A stretch of 13,172 nt of DNA from Desulfobacteraceae bacterium (lineage in GTDB: Bacteria; Desulfobacterota; Desulfobacteria; Desulfobacterales; Desulfosarcinaceae): positions 1 through 13,172 of the forward strand of contig JALVQM010000309.1 of the NCBI GenBank assembly GCA_027025615.1, written 5' to 3'. The stretch's first letter is position 1; each line of letters starts with the position of its first letter. The position numbers and the translations under genes are program-made. Shown one piece after another: positions 6,578-13,172 of the stretch. The notes under the pieces are model-generated. The model saw only the letters and a list, made by a program, of their open reading frames with translations. It searched no databases and was not told where the DNA came from.

Positions 6578-7374
6578 AGACAAGCCTTCAGATGGTATTT
6601 GCCCAAAAAAGCTTCCAGGCTTCACCGGTTTTGCTCGAGGTCGAGCATTTGAGCAAATGTTTTGTTACCAACGGTTCTGGAGAAATTGCCGTGTTACAGG
6701 ACATCGGTTTCAGGGTTCGGCGCGGAGAACTTGTTTGCATTCTGGGCCGCAGCGGGTGTGGTAAATCGACTCTGCTAAAAATTCTTGCAGGTTTCACTGC
6801 GCCCAGTTCCGGCACTGTTCTGCTGAACAGCAGGACGGTTACAGGTCCCGGACCGGACCGCTGCATGGTCTTTCAGGAGGATGCCCTGTTTGGCTGGCTT
6901 ACAGTCAGGGAAAACATTGCTTTTGGGTTGAAGGGGCGTTCCATGAGCCGCGGCGAAAAAGAAAAAGAGGTGGATCGTTTCCTGTCGCTGGTTGGGTTGG
7001 CGGATTTCGGTGATTATTTGCCGGTGGAAATTTCGGGCGGCATGAAGCAGCGGGTATCCCTGGCACGAGTCTTGATTCTGCAACCCGAGGTCCTGCTCAT
7101 GGATGAACCCTTTGCTGCTCTTGATGCCCAGACACGCGAGCAGATGCAGGATCTGCTGCTGAGGCTCTGGGGGAAACTGTCACATACCATAGTTTTCGTG
7201 ACCCACGATGTGGGAGAAGCAGTGCTGCTGGCCGATCGGATCTTGATATTCAACCAGGCGCCGGGCAGCATCAAGGAAGAGATCCATATCGATCTTCCCC
7301 GGCCGAGAAGCAAAGATGATAACAGATACTATGCTCTTTGCCGTTCAATCACTTCAAAAATAAAAGCAGTTTAG
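6574..7374 (+). CDS. ABC transporter ATPase, SsuB/TauB type
   Basis: 266 aa. All ATPase motifs are intact: Walker A GRSGCGKST (58-66), Q-loop Gln101 (MVFQED), signature SGGMKQ (154-159), Walker B LLMDEP (174-179), D-loop ALD (182-184) and switch His211 (FVTHD). The sequence FQEDALFGWLTVRENIAFGL and the ending resemble the nitrate/sulfonate/taurine importer ATPases. I chose GTG at 6574, since AGGAGG (6563-6568) lies five bases upstream and the GTGA overlaps the permease stop; the frame is open further left to 6529 but without a ribosome site. This is the last gene of the importer operon. It powers uptake through the permease on the cytoplasmic side. Confidence 0.93.
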   Translation: MKTSLQMVFAQKSFQASPVLLEVEHLSKCFVTNGSGEIAVLQDIGFRVRRGELVCILGRSGCGKSTLLKILAGFTAPSSGTVLLNSRTVTGPGPDRCMVFQEDALFGWLTVRENIAFGLKGRSMSRGEKEKEVDRFLSLVGLADFGDYLPVEISGGMKQRVSLARVLILQPEVLLMDEPFAALDAQTREQMQDLLLRLWGKLSHTIVFVTHDVGEAVLLADRILIFNQAPGSIKEEIHIDLPRPRSKDDNRYYALCRSITSKIKAV

Positions 7375-7391
7375 GCAAGTTGAATTGGATC

Positions 7392-7455
7392 TGCCGGAAC
7401 AGACACCGTCAAAGTGCTTTGGCCCGCCGGCCGGGGTATATACCGGGTTCCGGCA
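7392..7455. repeat. Nine-base inverted repeat, possible structured RNA or terminator
   Basis: TGCCGGAAC (7392-7400) and GTTCCGGCA (7447-7455) are exact reverse complements separated by 46 bases. The loop contains a second short GC stem, CCCG-CCGGC-CGGG (7423-7435), and GGTATATACC. It starts 18 bases after the ABC operon. There is no T-run after it on the plus strand, so it is not a standard intrinsic terminator; it may be a 3' RNA structure protecting the operon mRNA or a protein site. Confidence 0.4.
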
Positions 7456-7598
7456 AAAATCGAACGTATCCGGAAAGAGCAAGGTTATAAAGCAATCCAG
7501 GAATCAGGGAAATTTGTGATTTCAATGAATTTTGCGAAATTATTGCCTGGAGACAGGATTGCGTCCTACGATTGTAGTGGGTTCAACCTCAACCCGGT

Positions 7599-7617
7599 TT
7601 TGTAAGGAATTTACAAA
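7599..7617. promoter_or_regulatory. Candidate operator, TTTGTAA-N5-TTACAAA
   Basis: A perfect inverted repeat of seven bases per arm with a five-base centre (GGAAT), 111 bases before the TVP38 start codon. Its core half-sites TGTAA/TTACA are identical to those of the dyad at 2861-2876, but the centre is one base shorter. A TATGAT box (7627-7632) lies ten bases downstream, so a protein here would sit over the -35 region. The shape also recalls Rex-type sites, though those have a different spacing. Confidence 0.4.
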
Positions 7618-7728
7618 TTCTCCGACTATGATTTATAGCTTGCGCGGCAATAGCCGGTTTGTTGATATACAGAAGCGCAAGGTTTAAGCACTTTTTCCGG
7701 AAAAACTTCCGGGTAAGGATAAGCAACG

Positions 7729-8502
7729 ATGGCACAGGCAAGAAGCAGAAAATGGTTTGGTAAACTGGTCGTTATAGGGCTGATAGCACTTGGGATTATA
7801 GCTTTTTTGTATTTTGATTTGGGGCAATATTTTTCCCTTGGCTACCTCAAGGCATCCCAGGAGAAATTTCAGGCCCTCTACCAGTCACACCGCTTTGCCG
7901 TGATTGCCGCCTATATGGGCCTCTATATAGTTGTTACCGGCCTGTCACTGCCCGGAGCCGCGGTGCTGACCCTGGCAGGCGGGGCCCTGTTCGGTCTGGT
8001 CGTTGGAACGTTAGTTGTTTCGTTTGCCAGTACCATAGGCGCAACCCTTGCCTGTATTGTAGCCCGCTTTTTGCTGCGGGACTGGGTCCAGGACAAATTC
8101 GGAGACAAACTGGCTACCATCAACGAAGGGATTGAAAAGGACGGAGCCTTCTACCTTTTCTCCCTTCGCCTGGTACCGATTTTCCCGTTTTTTATCATTA
8201 ACCTTGCCATGGGGCTTACCCGCATGCGGCTCTTTACTTTCTTCTGGGTATCCCAGGCAGGCATGCTGGCAGGCACCCTTGTATATGTAAATGCCGGCAA
8301 GGAACTGGCCCGTATTGATTCCCTGTCCGGGATCCTGTCGCCGGGAGTGCTGATTTCTTTTGCTGTTCTGGGCCTGTTTCCGCTAACGGTAAAAAAATTG
8401 CTCGCAATTTACCAAAGCAAGTTCAGAAAAATCGATAAGAATGAGAAGCAGGGTGACAGCCGGGCAAATCAGGGAAACAAGTTCAATACTTTTGTGGTTT
8501 GA
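7729..8502 (+). CDS. TVP38/TMEM64-family membrane protein
   Basis: 257 aa. A first helix at about 11-29 is followed by an amphipathic stretch, then the TVP38 (SNARE-associated, PF09335) core: LSLPGAAVLTLAGGALFGLVVG, the ARFLLRDWVQ segment with the family's conserved Arg, and LRLVPIFPFFIINLAMG with the conserved Pro residues. The C-terminal 30 residues are polar and Lys/Asn-rich. The family acts in the inner membrane; lipid scrambling or export/uptake roles have been proposed, but the substrate is not known. The neighbouring MerA-like flavoprotein is a recurrent partner, sometimes fused to TVP38, so a shared redox role is likely. AAGGAT lies about ten bases before the ATG. It is the first gene of a three-gene operon. 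Confidence 0.9.
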   Translation: MAQARSRKWFGKLVVIGLIALGIIAFLYFDLGQYFSLGYLKASQEKFQALYQSHRFAVIAAYMGLYIVVTGLSLPGAAVLTLAGGALFGLVVGTLVVSFASTIGATLACIVARFLLRDWVQDKFGDKLATINEGIEKDGAFYLFSLRLVPIFPFFIINLAMGLTRMRLFTFFWVSQAGMLAGTLVYVNAGKELARIDSLSGILSPGVLISFAVLGLFPLTVKKLLAIYQSKFRKIDKNEKQGDSRANQGNKFNTFVV

Positions 8503-8529
8503 AGTTTAATATTAAAAGATGTGAAATTT

Positions 8530-9360
8530 ATGCAGATAACAATTCCAAAAATATACATCCACGGCTGGTCAGCCGTACTGATATTTGCTGTATTGTTTTC
8601 CATGGCAGCTATTGCTGGTGCGGTTGAATTTGACCGTGCCCACTCAGGTTATGAGGCACTCCTGAAGCAATACGTAAGTAACGGCAGGGTTGATTACAAA
8701 GGCCTTAAAGAAGCTGGCAGCAAAACGTTGGAGCGCTATCTGGACGAAATTGCTGCTGTGACTGAAGCAAGATTCAATGGATGGACTGAATCCGAGAGGC
8801 TTGCATTTTTAATCAATCTTTATAATGCTGCCACCCTGAAGTTGATTGTCGACCACTATCCGCTGAAAAGCATTAAGGATATTGGCAGCTTCTTCAAGGG
8901 GCCCTGGGACCGGCCGGTTGTGCGCCTTTTTGGCAGAACAATAACCCTGGACAACCTTGAACATGACATTATACGCAAGCAGTACGGTGAACCGCGTATT
9001 CATCTGGCACTGGTCTGCGCTGCCAAAAGTTGTCCTCCCTTACGCAGCGAGGTCTATCTTGCCTCAAGGCTCGAAACACAGCTTGATGACCAGAGCAGGA
9101 GTTTTTTGGCAACACCTGCTGGTTTACGAATTGAGCCTGGACGGAAGATAGTTTATTTTTCTTCCATCTTCAAATGGTATGGAAAAGATTTTATAGAAAG
9201 GTTTTCGCCACGGTCAGGGTTTGCCGGGCTTGATAAAACCGAAAAGGCTGTGGCGAATTTCTGCAGCAGATATCTTTCCGCATCGCAGCGTGATTACCTA
9301 AAGGCTGGGAAGTATTCGATAGAATACCTGGACTACGACTGGTCTTTGAACGCGAAGTAA
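8530..9360 (+). CDS. Exported DUF547 protein
   Basis: 276 aa from ATG 8530. The N-terminus has a signal peptide (basic start, hydrophobic GWSAVLIFAVLFSMAAIAGA), so the protein is probably periplasmic. The remainder matches DUF547 (PF04784): YVSNGRVDYKGLK near the start, LAFLINLYNAATLKLIVDHYPLKSIKDIG, then GRTITLDNLEHDIIR and RIHLALVCAAKSCPPLR, the most conserved block with its CAAxSCPPL signature, and FSSIFKWYGKDF. DUF547 is loosely related to the transglutaminase-like fold; its biochemical role is unknown. GTG at 8521 is in frame nine bases upstream and also lacks a ribosome site, so the start is uncertain by three residues. It lies between the TVP38 gene (27 bases) and the flavoprotein gene (45 bases). 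Confidence 0.88.
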   Translation: MQITIPKIYIHGWSAVLIFAVLFSMAAIAGAVEFDRAHSGYEALLKQYVSNGRVDYKGLKEAGSKTLERYLDEIAAVTEARFNGWTESERLAFLINLYNAATLKLIVDHYPLKSIKDIGSFFKGPWDRPVVRLFGRTITLDNLEHDIIRKQYGEPRIHLALVCAAKSCPPLRSEVYLASRLETQLDDQSRSFLATPAGLRIEPGRKIVYFSSIFKWYGKDFIERFSPRSGFAGLDKTEKAVANFCSRYLSASQRDYLKAGKYSIEYLDYDWSLNAK

Positions 9361-9405
9361 TATTTGCCTGAAACAGACCGGCTTGCCGGCCTTGGGAGAA
9401 GACAA

Positions 9406-10938
9406 ATGACAGACAAAGAAAAAGACACAACGATCGTTAGTCCTTGGGATGAGCATAATCGACAATTGGTGTCCCATGTTCGTCCGCTTGACTGGAAAAA
9501 TCCCAAGCCTGCTGCCCGCTACAACCTGGTTGTCATCGGTGCCGGAACAGCCGGGCTGGTCTGTGCGGCAGGTGCGGCCGGCATGGGGGCAAAGGTAGCC
9601 CTGGTTGAGCGCCACCTCTTGGGCGGTGATTGCCTCAACGTGGGTTGCGTGCCGTCCAAGGCCTTGATCAAGGCTGCGCGGGCTGCCGCCGCCGTCCGCG
9701 ACGCCGGCGAGTTTGGTGTGCATGTGCCCGACGGTGTTACCGTTGATTTCGGACAGGTCATGCAGCGCATGCGCAGGCTTAGAGCATCCATTGCGCTTAA
9801 CGACTCGGCCAAGCGGTTCAGTGATCTGGGAATTGACGTGTTTATTGGCCAAGGCCGCTTTGTCGATGCCAACACTGTTGATGTTGACGGACAGCGCCTG
9901 GTTTTTAAAAAAGCCGTAATCGCAACCGGAGCACGGGCCGCTGCGCCGCCCATAGAGGGCTTGAACAAAATAGATTATCTGACCAATGAAACTGTATTTT
10001 CTCTCACCGGACTTCCCGGGCGGCTTGCCGTTATCGGGGCCGGACCAATTGGTTGCGAAATGGCCCAGGCTTTTGCCCGCTTTGGATCTGAAGTATTCCT
10101 GTTGGAGACCATGCATGGCATTCTGGCCAGGGAAGATCATGATGCTTCAAAGATAGTTCTGGAATCTATGCTGAAAGACGGGGTGAAATTCCTGTGCTGC
10201 GGAAAACAGTTGAAGCTGGCAAAAGCCGAAGGCGGTAAAATCCGTCTGACTGTCGAGTCTCACGGCAAAATGTACGATGAAGTGTTCGACCAGATCCTGG
10301 TTGCCGTGGGACGTGCCCCGAATGTTGAAAACCTGGGACTGGAAGCGGCTGGCGTGGCTTTTTCCAGAAAAGGAGTGCAGGTTAATGATAAACTGCAGAC
10401 AAGCAAACCCCACATTTATGCGGCCGGCGATATTTGTTCTCCTTACCAATTCACCCATGCAGCCGACTTCATGGCGCGCATCGTTATCCGCAACGCGCTT
10501 TTTTTCGGCCGCGCCAAGACAAGTGCACTTACCATTCCCTGGTGCACCTATACGGAACCTGAAATTGCCCATGTCGGGCTTTATGAAAAACAGGCCGGAG
10601 AGCAAGGTATTGAAATCGATACTTTCAGCCGCAAGTTGGAAGAGGTAGATCGGGCCATCCTCGAAGGCCGCACCAACGGGCTGGTGCGGGTCCATGTGCG
10701 CAAAGGTACGGATAAAATTGTCGGAGCTACCATTGTGGCGTCTAACGCCGGAGATATGATTTCAGAAATAACCCTGGCCATTACGCAGAATTTGGGCCTA
10801 AAGCAGATAGCTGATACCATTCATCCCTACCCGACGCAGGCCGAGGCTATCCGGCAAATTGGTGATGCTTACAATCGAAAACGTCTGACACCGTTAGCCA
10901 AGTCTTTGTTTGCCCGTTTGATGGCATGGCGCAGGTGA
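9406..10938 (+). CDS. MerA-like FAD-dependent pyridine nucleotide-disulfide oxidoreductase
   Basis: 510 aa. FAD-binding motif VIGAGTAG at 43-50, redox-active disulfide Cys76/Cys81 in GGDCLNVGCVPSK, NAD(P)-binding VIGAGPIGCEMAQ at about 207-219, the second FAD motif IYAAGDIC at about 338-345, and a C-terminal interface domain ending HPYPTQAE. At the position of the catalytic His of lipoamide dehydrogenase and glutathione reductase it has Tyr475 (Glu480 kept), as in mercuric reductase. It lacks MerA's N-terminal heavy-metal domain and its C-terminal vicinal Cys pair (it ends MAWRR), so true mercuric reductase activity is doubtful. An N-terminal extension of about 38 residues precedes the FAD motif. 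Start 9406 follows GGGAGAAG; the frame is open to TTG 9364 without a better site. As the last gene of the TVP38-DUF547 operon it probably supplies or drains electrons for that membrane/periplasm unit. Confidence 0.9.
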   Translation: MTDKEKDTTIVSPWDEHNRQLVSHVRPLDWKNPKPAARYNLVVIGAGTAGLVCAAGAAGMGAKVALVERHLLGGDCLNVGCVPSKALIKAARAAAAVRDAGEFGVHVPDGVTVDFGQVMQRMRRLRASIALNDSAKRFSDLGIDVFIGQGRFVDANTVDVDGQRLVFKKAVIATGARAAAPPIEGLNKIDYLTNETVFSLTGLPGRLAVIGAGPIGCEMAQAFARFGSEVFLLETMHGILAREDHDASKIVLESMLKDGVKFLCCGKQLKLAKAEGGKIRLTVESHGKMYDEVFDQILVAVGRAPNVENLGLEAAGVAFSRKGVQVNDKLQTSKPHIYAAGDICSPYQFTHAADFMARIVIRNALFFGRAKTSALTIPWCTYTEPEIAHVGLYEKQAGEQGIEIDTFSRKLEEVDRAILEGRTNGLVRVHVRKGTDKIVGATIVASNAGDMISEITLAITQNLGLKQIADTIHPYPTQAEAIRQIGDAYNRKRLTPLAKSLFARLMAWRR

Positions 10939-10987
10939 TAACCGGAATTACAATAAGCTGCCTATGATGTGGTTGCCGGTACGGGGC

Positions 10988-11302
10988 TCAACTGCTGGTG
11001 TTAACCCAGTAGATAACACTGGCCGCAAGGTAGTAAAAACCGAGAAATTCGATGATTAAAAATATCCAGTAGTAGAACAGGCGACGGATAAGGGTTGTCG
11101 GAACGAGAATGCCCATGCCTACTACAGCCGCACACCCAAGCGAGTAGAAGGTATAAAAATAGCCCGTTGTCACAAGGCCGGTAAGAAAAAACATGCTGAT
11201 GTTCATAATTACCATCATATTGTTTACCCGGCTCAGGTGGCTCCAGAAGTTGCGATGGTCAACATCAAAGGCTTTGCCAAGCTTTGAAAAGCGGTATTTC
11301 AT
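10988..11302 (-). CDS. Small membrane protein of unknown function
   Basis: 104 aa. A polar N-terminus (about 27 residues, MKYRFSKLGKAFDVDHRNF) precedes three hydrophobic segments: about 28-52 (MNISMFFLTGLVTTGYFYTF), 54-70 (LGCAAVVGMGILVP) and 75-98 (FYYWIFLIIEFLGFYYLAAS). I do not recognise a family. GAGGAAGGAA lies six to nine bases before the ATG, a good ribosome site that supports a real gene, and composition and length are protein-like. It is convergent with the flavoprotein gene and stands alone on the minus strand. It has no catalytic motif; Cys57 is its only Cys. Confidence 0.65.
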   Translation of the reverse strand: MKYRFSKLGKAFDVDHRNFWSHLSRVNNMMVIMNISMFFLTGLVTTGYFYTFYSLGCAAVVGMGILVPTTLIRRLFYYWIFLIIEFLGFYYLAASVIYWVNTSS

Positions 11303-11793
11303 CCTATGGTTCCTTCCTCGCAGCGGCTTTATGAGTAGTCAGCAAGACCTGTTCATAGTTAATCTGTCGGAAAATCACTGGAATACTAACATGCAAAATC
11401 AGGTAAAATTTTTAACCCACGATTGAAGGTATAAGTTTTCAGCAATTATGTCGACCAACACACCAAAGACAGCGGTCGATTAGCAGGCAAGAACAAGTAT
11501 GTCTGCAGATTTCAGTGTGGTATGTCCTTTATGACAAGCAGGGATTACCAGACTGAAGTTGCGGGCCTTTTCCCATTTGCAGAAGCGGCTCCGTTTTTGT
11601 ACCTTTAAAGCGGGCAGTTTCGCAAAAAGATAAACTCCATGTTGTTTTGCAACAAGGCCGAGATCGATGTGTCGCAGGTACCGGGCAACGAGGCGTACAT
11701 TTTTTGTATGCCGCAAATCCCGAAGGTGCAAAGGATAACGATGTCGGTCCTTGTAGATGCCATGAAAATCTTTTTCGTAAACCATGGTCAGGG
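11303..11793. other. Intergenic region with no convincing gene
   Basis: About 490 bases between the divergent membrane-protein and sigma-factor genes. A minus-strand frame is open from inside the sigma gene down to 11480; its internal ATG at 11785 would give about 101 residues rich in Lys/Arg/His, with no ribosome site and no known family. A plus-strand frame is open from 11647 into the sigma gene, but its extra residues look non-coding. No promoter stood out for the sigma gene. It could contain a decayed gene or a long leader; I see nothing I can name. Confidence 0.5.
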
Positions 11794-12387
11794 ATGCCAA
11801 AAAAGATGCAGCAAACAAAGCAATTGGATGCCGAGGCCTGGGTCGACAAATACGGTGATGCGCTTTTTCATTTCGCCAGGACCCGCGTCGGAGACAGGGG
11901 CGTAGCCGAGGATCTTGTGCAGGATACATTTCTTGCGGCTGTTCAGGCAAAAGAGCGGTACCAGGGAAAGTCATCCGAGAAAACCTGGCTGTTCGGTATT
12001 ATGAAACACAAGATAATCGACTATTACCGCAGAAAGAGAAATATTGTGAATGTCCATGACTACATTGATGATCCCGACGGTGTTGAAGCCTTTTTCAACG
12101 CCAAGGGCGGTTGGCAGGTGCGGCCATTACACTGGAGCTTTAATCCCGGCAAGGCGCACGAAAACAAGGAATTTCTCAACCATTTTTTCCGTTGTTTGTC
12201 AGGGTTGCCCCGCCGTACCGCGGACGTGTTCGTTCATCGGGAAATTGACGGGTTAAGCACCGGTGCAATCTGCAAACTTTTTGGTATAACTGAAAACAAT
12301 TGCTGGGTGATACTCTACCGTGCGCGCATGCTTTTGCGTAAATGCTTGGAATCGATAGGATTCAACCGAACAGAGAAAGGATCCTGA
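11794..12387 (+). CDS. ECF-type RNA polymerase sigma factor
   Basis: 197 aa from ATG 11794. Region 2 is clear at about 22-85 (DALFHFARTRVGDRGVAEDL, VQDTFLAAVQAKERY, then EKTWLFGIMKHKIIDYYRRK, the -10 reading part). Region 4 lies at about 140-190 (LSGLPRRTADVFVHREIDGL, STGAICKLFGITENNCWVIL, YRARMLLRKCLE), a helix-turn-helix that reads the -35 element. There is an atypically long linker with GGWQVRPLHWSFNPGKAHEN between the two. Start choice is uncertain: ATG 11806 is also possible, and the ribosome site before either is weak; the frame continues to 11647 but without family-like sequence. It is followed one base later by a zinc-finger gene, its probable anti-sigma or redox partner, and then a carboxymuconolactone decarboxylase gene. 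It should direct polymerase to a small stress or redox regulon. Confidence 0.88.
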   Translation: MPKKMQQTKQLDAEAWVDKYGDALFHFARTRVGDRGVAEDLVQDTFLAAVQAKERYQGKSSEKTWLFGIMKHKIIDYYRRKRNIVNVHDYIDDPDGVEAFFNAKGGWQVRPLHWSFNPGKAHENKEFLNHFFRCLSGLPRRTADVFVHREIDGLSTGAICKLFGITENNCWVILYRARMLLRKCLESIGFNRTEKGS

Positions 12388-12388
12388 C

Positions 12389-12655
12389 ATGAGCCACTGG
12401 ATGTTTCGTTGCCGGGACGTTACCAAGAAAGTATCCCGATCAATGGATACGCCATTGCCGTTGGGACAGCGCATGGCTGTGGGGATACACCTGATGATGT
12501 GCCGCTACTGCTCGCGCTTTCGACGGCAACTGGTTATGCTCAGGAAATTGAGCCGCATTATTGAGGTGACCGACCTGCCGGCTGATGAGCCGTCTGAAAA
12601 GCTTTCCGAAGAAACCAGGGAACGTATCAAGGGAAAAATTCGACCTTTTCTTTAA
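12389..12655 (+). CDS. Zinc-finger (zf-HC2-like) protein, putative anti-sigma factor
   Basis: 88 aa. The motif His34-x3-Cys38-x2-Cys41 (GIHLMMCRYC) with an upstream Cys8 (MFRCRDVTKK) is that of the zinc-binding anti-sigma (ZAS/zf-HC2) domain, in which a zinc site often acts as a thiol-redox switch. No membrane helix follows, so it would be a short soluble version. AGAAAGGA lies seven bases before the ATG, and the start follows the sigma stop by one base, so the two are co-translated. It most likely holds the sigma factor inactive; release by thiol oxidation would fit the AhpD-like neighbour, but that is inference. Confidence 0.8.
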   Translation: MSHWMFRCRDVTKKVSRSMDTPLPLGQRMAVGIHLMMCRYCSRFRRQLVMLRKLSRIIEVTDLPADEPSEKLSEETRERIKGKIRPFL

Positions 12656-12670
12656 TTGTCTTATGTTATG

Positions 12671-12699
12671 GGAACACCAGGAAGATTAAGTCTTTCTAC
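12671..12699 (+). promoter_or_regulatory. Candidate ECF-type promoter before the CMD gene
   Basis: GGAACAC (12671-12677) and TCTAC (12695-12699) are 17 bases apart, close to the RpoE-type layout GGAACTT-N16/17-TCTGA. Transcription from it would start about 25 bases before the next start codon. The position, immediately downstream of the ECF sigma and zinc-finger genes, suggests that this sigma factor drives the CMD gene. The -10 match is only partial. Confidence 0.35.
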
Positions 12700-12730
12700 A
12701 GAACTGTAATTTAAAGGAAAGGATTTAAAA

Positions 12731-13172
12731 ATGGCTAGATTACCAATAATCACAAATGAAAAAGCAGATGATAACACCAAAAAAATATATGATGCCATTA
12801 CATCCAAATTCGGGATGGTCCCAAATATCTTCAAGGGCATGGCCAACAGCCCGGTGACACTGAACGCGTACTTGAAACTTGACGAGTTGATTGCCGGTGG
12901 CGGTTTTTCTCCTGTCGAGCAGGACATAGTGCGCATGACGGTCAGCCAACATAACAATTGCAGCTATTGCGTGGCCGCCCATTGGAATGGTTTGCTGGCG
13001 CAAAATGTCAGCAAAGAAGAGATTATGCTGATCCGTAAAGGGAAAACCGGCAACCCAAAGCATAAGGCGCTGATTGACTTTACCTTGAAAATTATCGAAA
13101 CTAAGGGGTTTGTGAGCGACAGCGATCTGGAACGATTCAAGCAAGCCGGTTACACCGACAGGCATGCCGCAG
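12731..13172 (+). CDS. Carboxymuconolactone decarboxylase/AhpD-like protein (3' end missing)
   Basis: At least 147 residues; the frame is still open at the window edge. The CMD/AhpD signature is present: Glu63 (SPVEQDIVRMTVSQ), then Cys77-Ser-Tyr-Cys80-x3-His84 (NNCSYCVAAHWN). In AhpD this Cys-x2-Cys pair with the nearby His reduces peroxides, fed by lipoyl or thiol donors. The start carries RLPIITNEKADDNTKKIYDAI, usual for the peroxidase-related branch, with FGMVPNIFKGMANSP next. AAAGGAAAGGA (12713-12723) lies just before the ATG. It follows the sigma/zinc-finger pair by 75 bases, with a candidate ECF promoter between, so it is likely an oxidative-stress target. It carries ordinary Cys, not Sec, at the catalytic site. 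Confidence 0.88.
   Translation, partial: MARLPIITNEKADDNTKKIYDAITSKFGMVPNIFKGMANSPVTLNAYLKLDELIAGGGFSPVEQDIVRMTVSQHNNCSYCVAAHWNGLLAQNVSKEEIMLIRKGKTGNPKHKALIDFTLKIIETKGFVSDSDLERFKQAGYTDRHAA

Larger units (their letters stand above)
7375..7728. other. Intergenic region between two operons
   Basis: 354 bases between the ABC ATPase and the TVP38 gene. It holds a long inverted repeat (7392-7455), a GGTATATACC palindrome inside it (7435-7444), a perfect seven-base dyad (7599-7617) and a possible -10 box TATGAT (7627-7632). An open frame starting GTG 7414 and ending 7605 (63 codons) has no ribosome site, no recognisable motif and ends inside the dyad; I do not call it a gene, though a decayed gene cannot be excluded. 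Confidence 0.55.

Noticed and set aside
7414..7605. 63-codon open frame
   Set aside because: GTG start without ribosome site, no recognised motif, overlaps the inverted repeat and ends in the dyad.
9364..9405. TTG start for the flavoprotein, giving RLAGLGRR as at the end of the thioredoxin-fold protein
   Set aside because: ATG 9406 has a ribosome site; the shared eight residues lie in unrelated contexts and are encoded by different codons, so coincidence is likelier.
11480..11974. Minus-strand open frame of 164 codons
   Set aside because: It overlaps the well-supported sigma gene, has no ribosome site and no family resemblance; a decayed gene in 11480-11785 cannot be fully excluded.

Overview
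The window looks like chromosomal DNA from an anaerobic bacterium, most likely a Gram-negative of the Desulfobacterota (delta-proteobacterial) type. This rests on gene content and is an inference. The exported proteins, including the ABC substrate-binding protein, have plain signal peptides without a lipobox cysteine. The metabolic genes are oxygen-sensitive or redox-centred (radical SAM, Fe-S, thiol proteins). The set TVP38 + DUF547 + MerA-like flavoprotein is familiar from that group. Base composition is close to half G+C by eye, and strong AGGAGG-type ribosome sites precede most genes. No mobile element, rRNA, tRNA or CRISPR array was seen.

Left part (1-2527). A compact plus-strand cassette holds a secreted DsrE-like protein (188-703), a small CopZ-type [2Fe-2S]/zinc protein (734-976) and a thioredoxin-fold protein (1000-1269). 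The middle gene is the main discovery. Its frame is interrupted by TGA at 887-889, exactly where the family normally carries the first Cys of a Cys-Cys pair. The frame then continues with family-like sequence to a second TGA, and a hairpin with a GGUU loop sits 19 bases after the first TGA. I read this as a selenocysteine codon with a bacterial SECIS element, so a normal gene caller would truncate or miss the gene. A convergent MFS transporter follows on the minus strand (1319-2527), with a well-formed promoter.

Middle part (2528-7374). A Crp/Fnr-family regulator (2928-3626) has a TGTAA-N6-TTACA dyad just upstream of its start. Next comes a tight four-gene operon: a BioB-like radical SAM enzyme, then a periplasmic NMT1/THI5-like binding protein, permease and ATPase of a nitrate/sulfonate/taurine-type ABC importer. 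The last three genes overlap by four bases at each junction. The pairing suggests that the enzyme makes or uses a small molecule related to the imported substrate, but the substrate cannot be read from sequence.

Right part (7375-13172). After a 354-base gap with inverted repeats comes a second operon: TVP38/TMEM64 membrane protein, exported DUF547 protein and a MerA-like flavin disulfide oxidoreductase (7729-10938). A three-helix orphan membrane protein lies on the minus strand (10988-11302). Then, after about 490 bases without a convincing gene, come an ECF sigma factor, its zinc-finger partner, and a carboxymuconolactone decarboxylase/AhpD-like gene that runs off the window and may be the sigma factor's target. 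Thiol and redox chemistry recurs throughout: Sec/Cys proteins, thioredoxin fold, disulfide oxidoreductase and AhpD-like CxxC protein.
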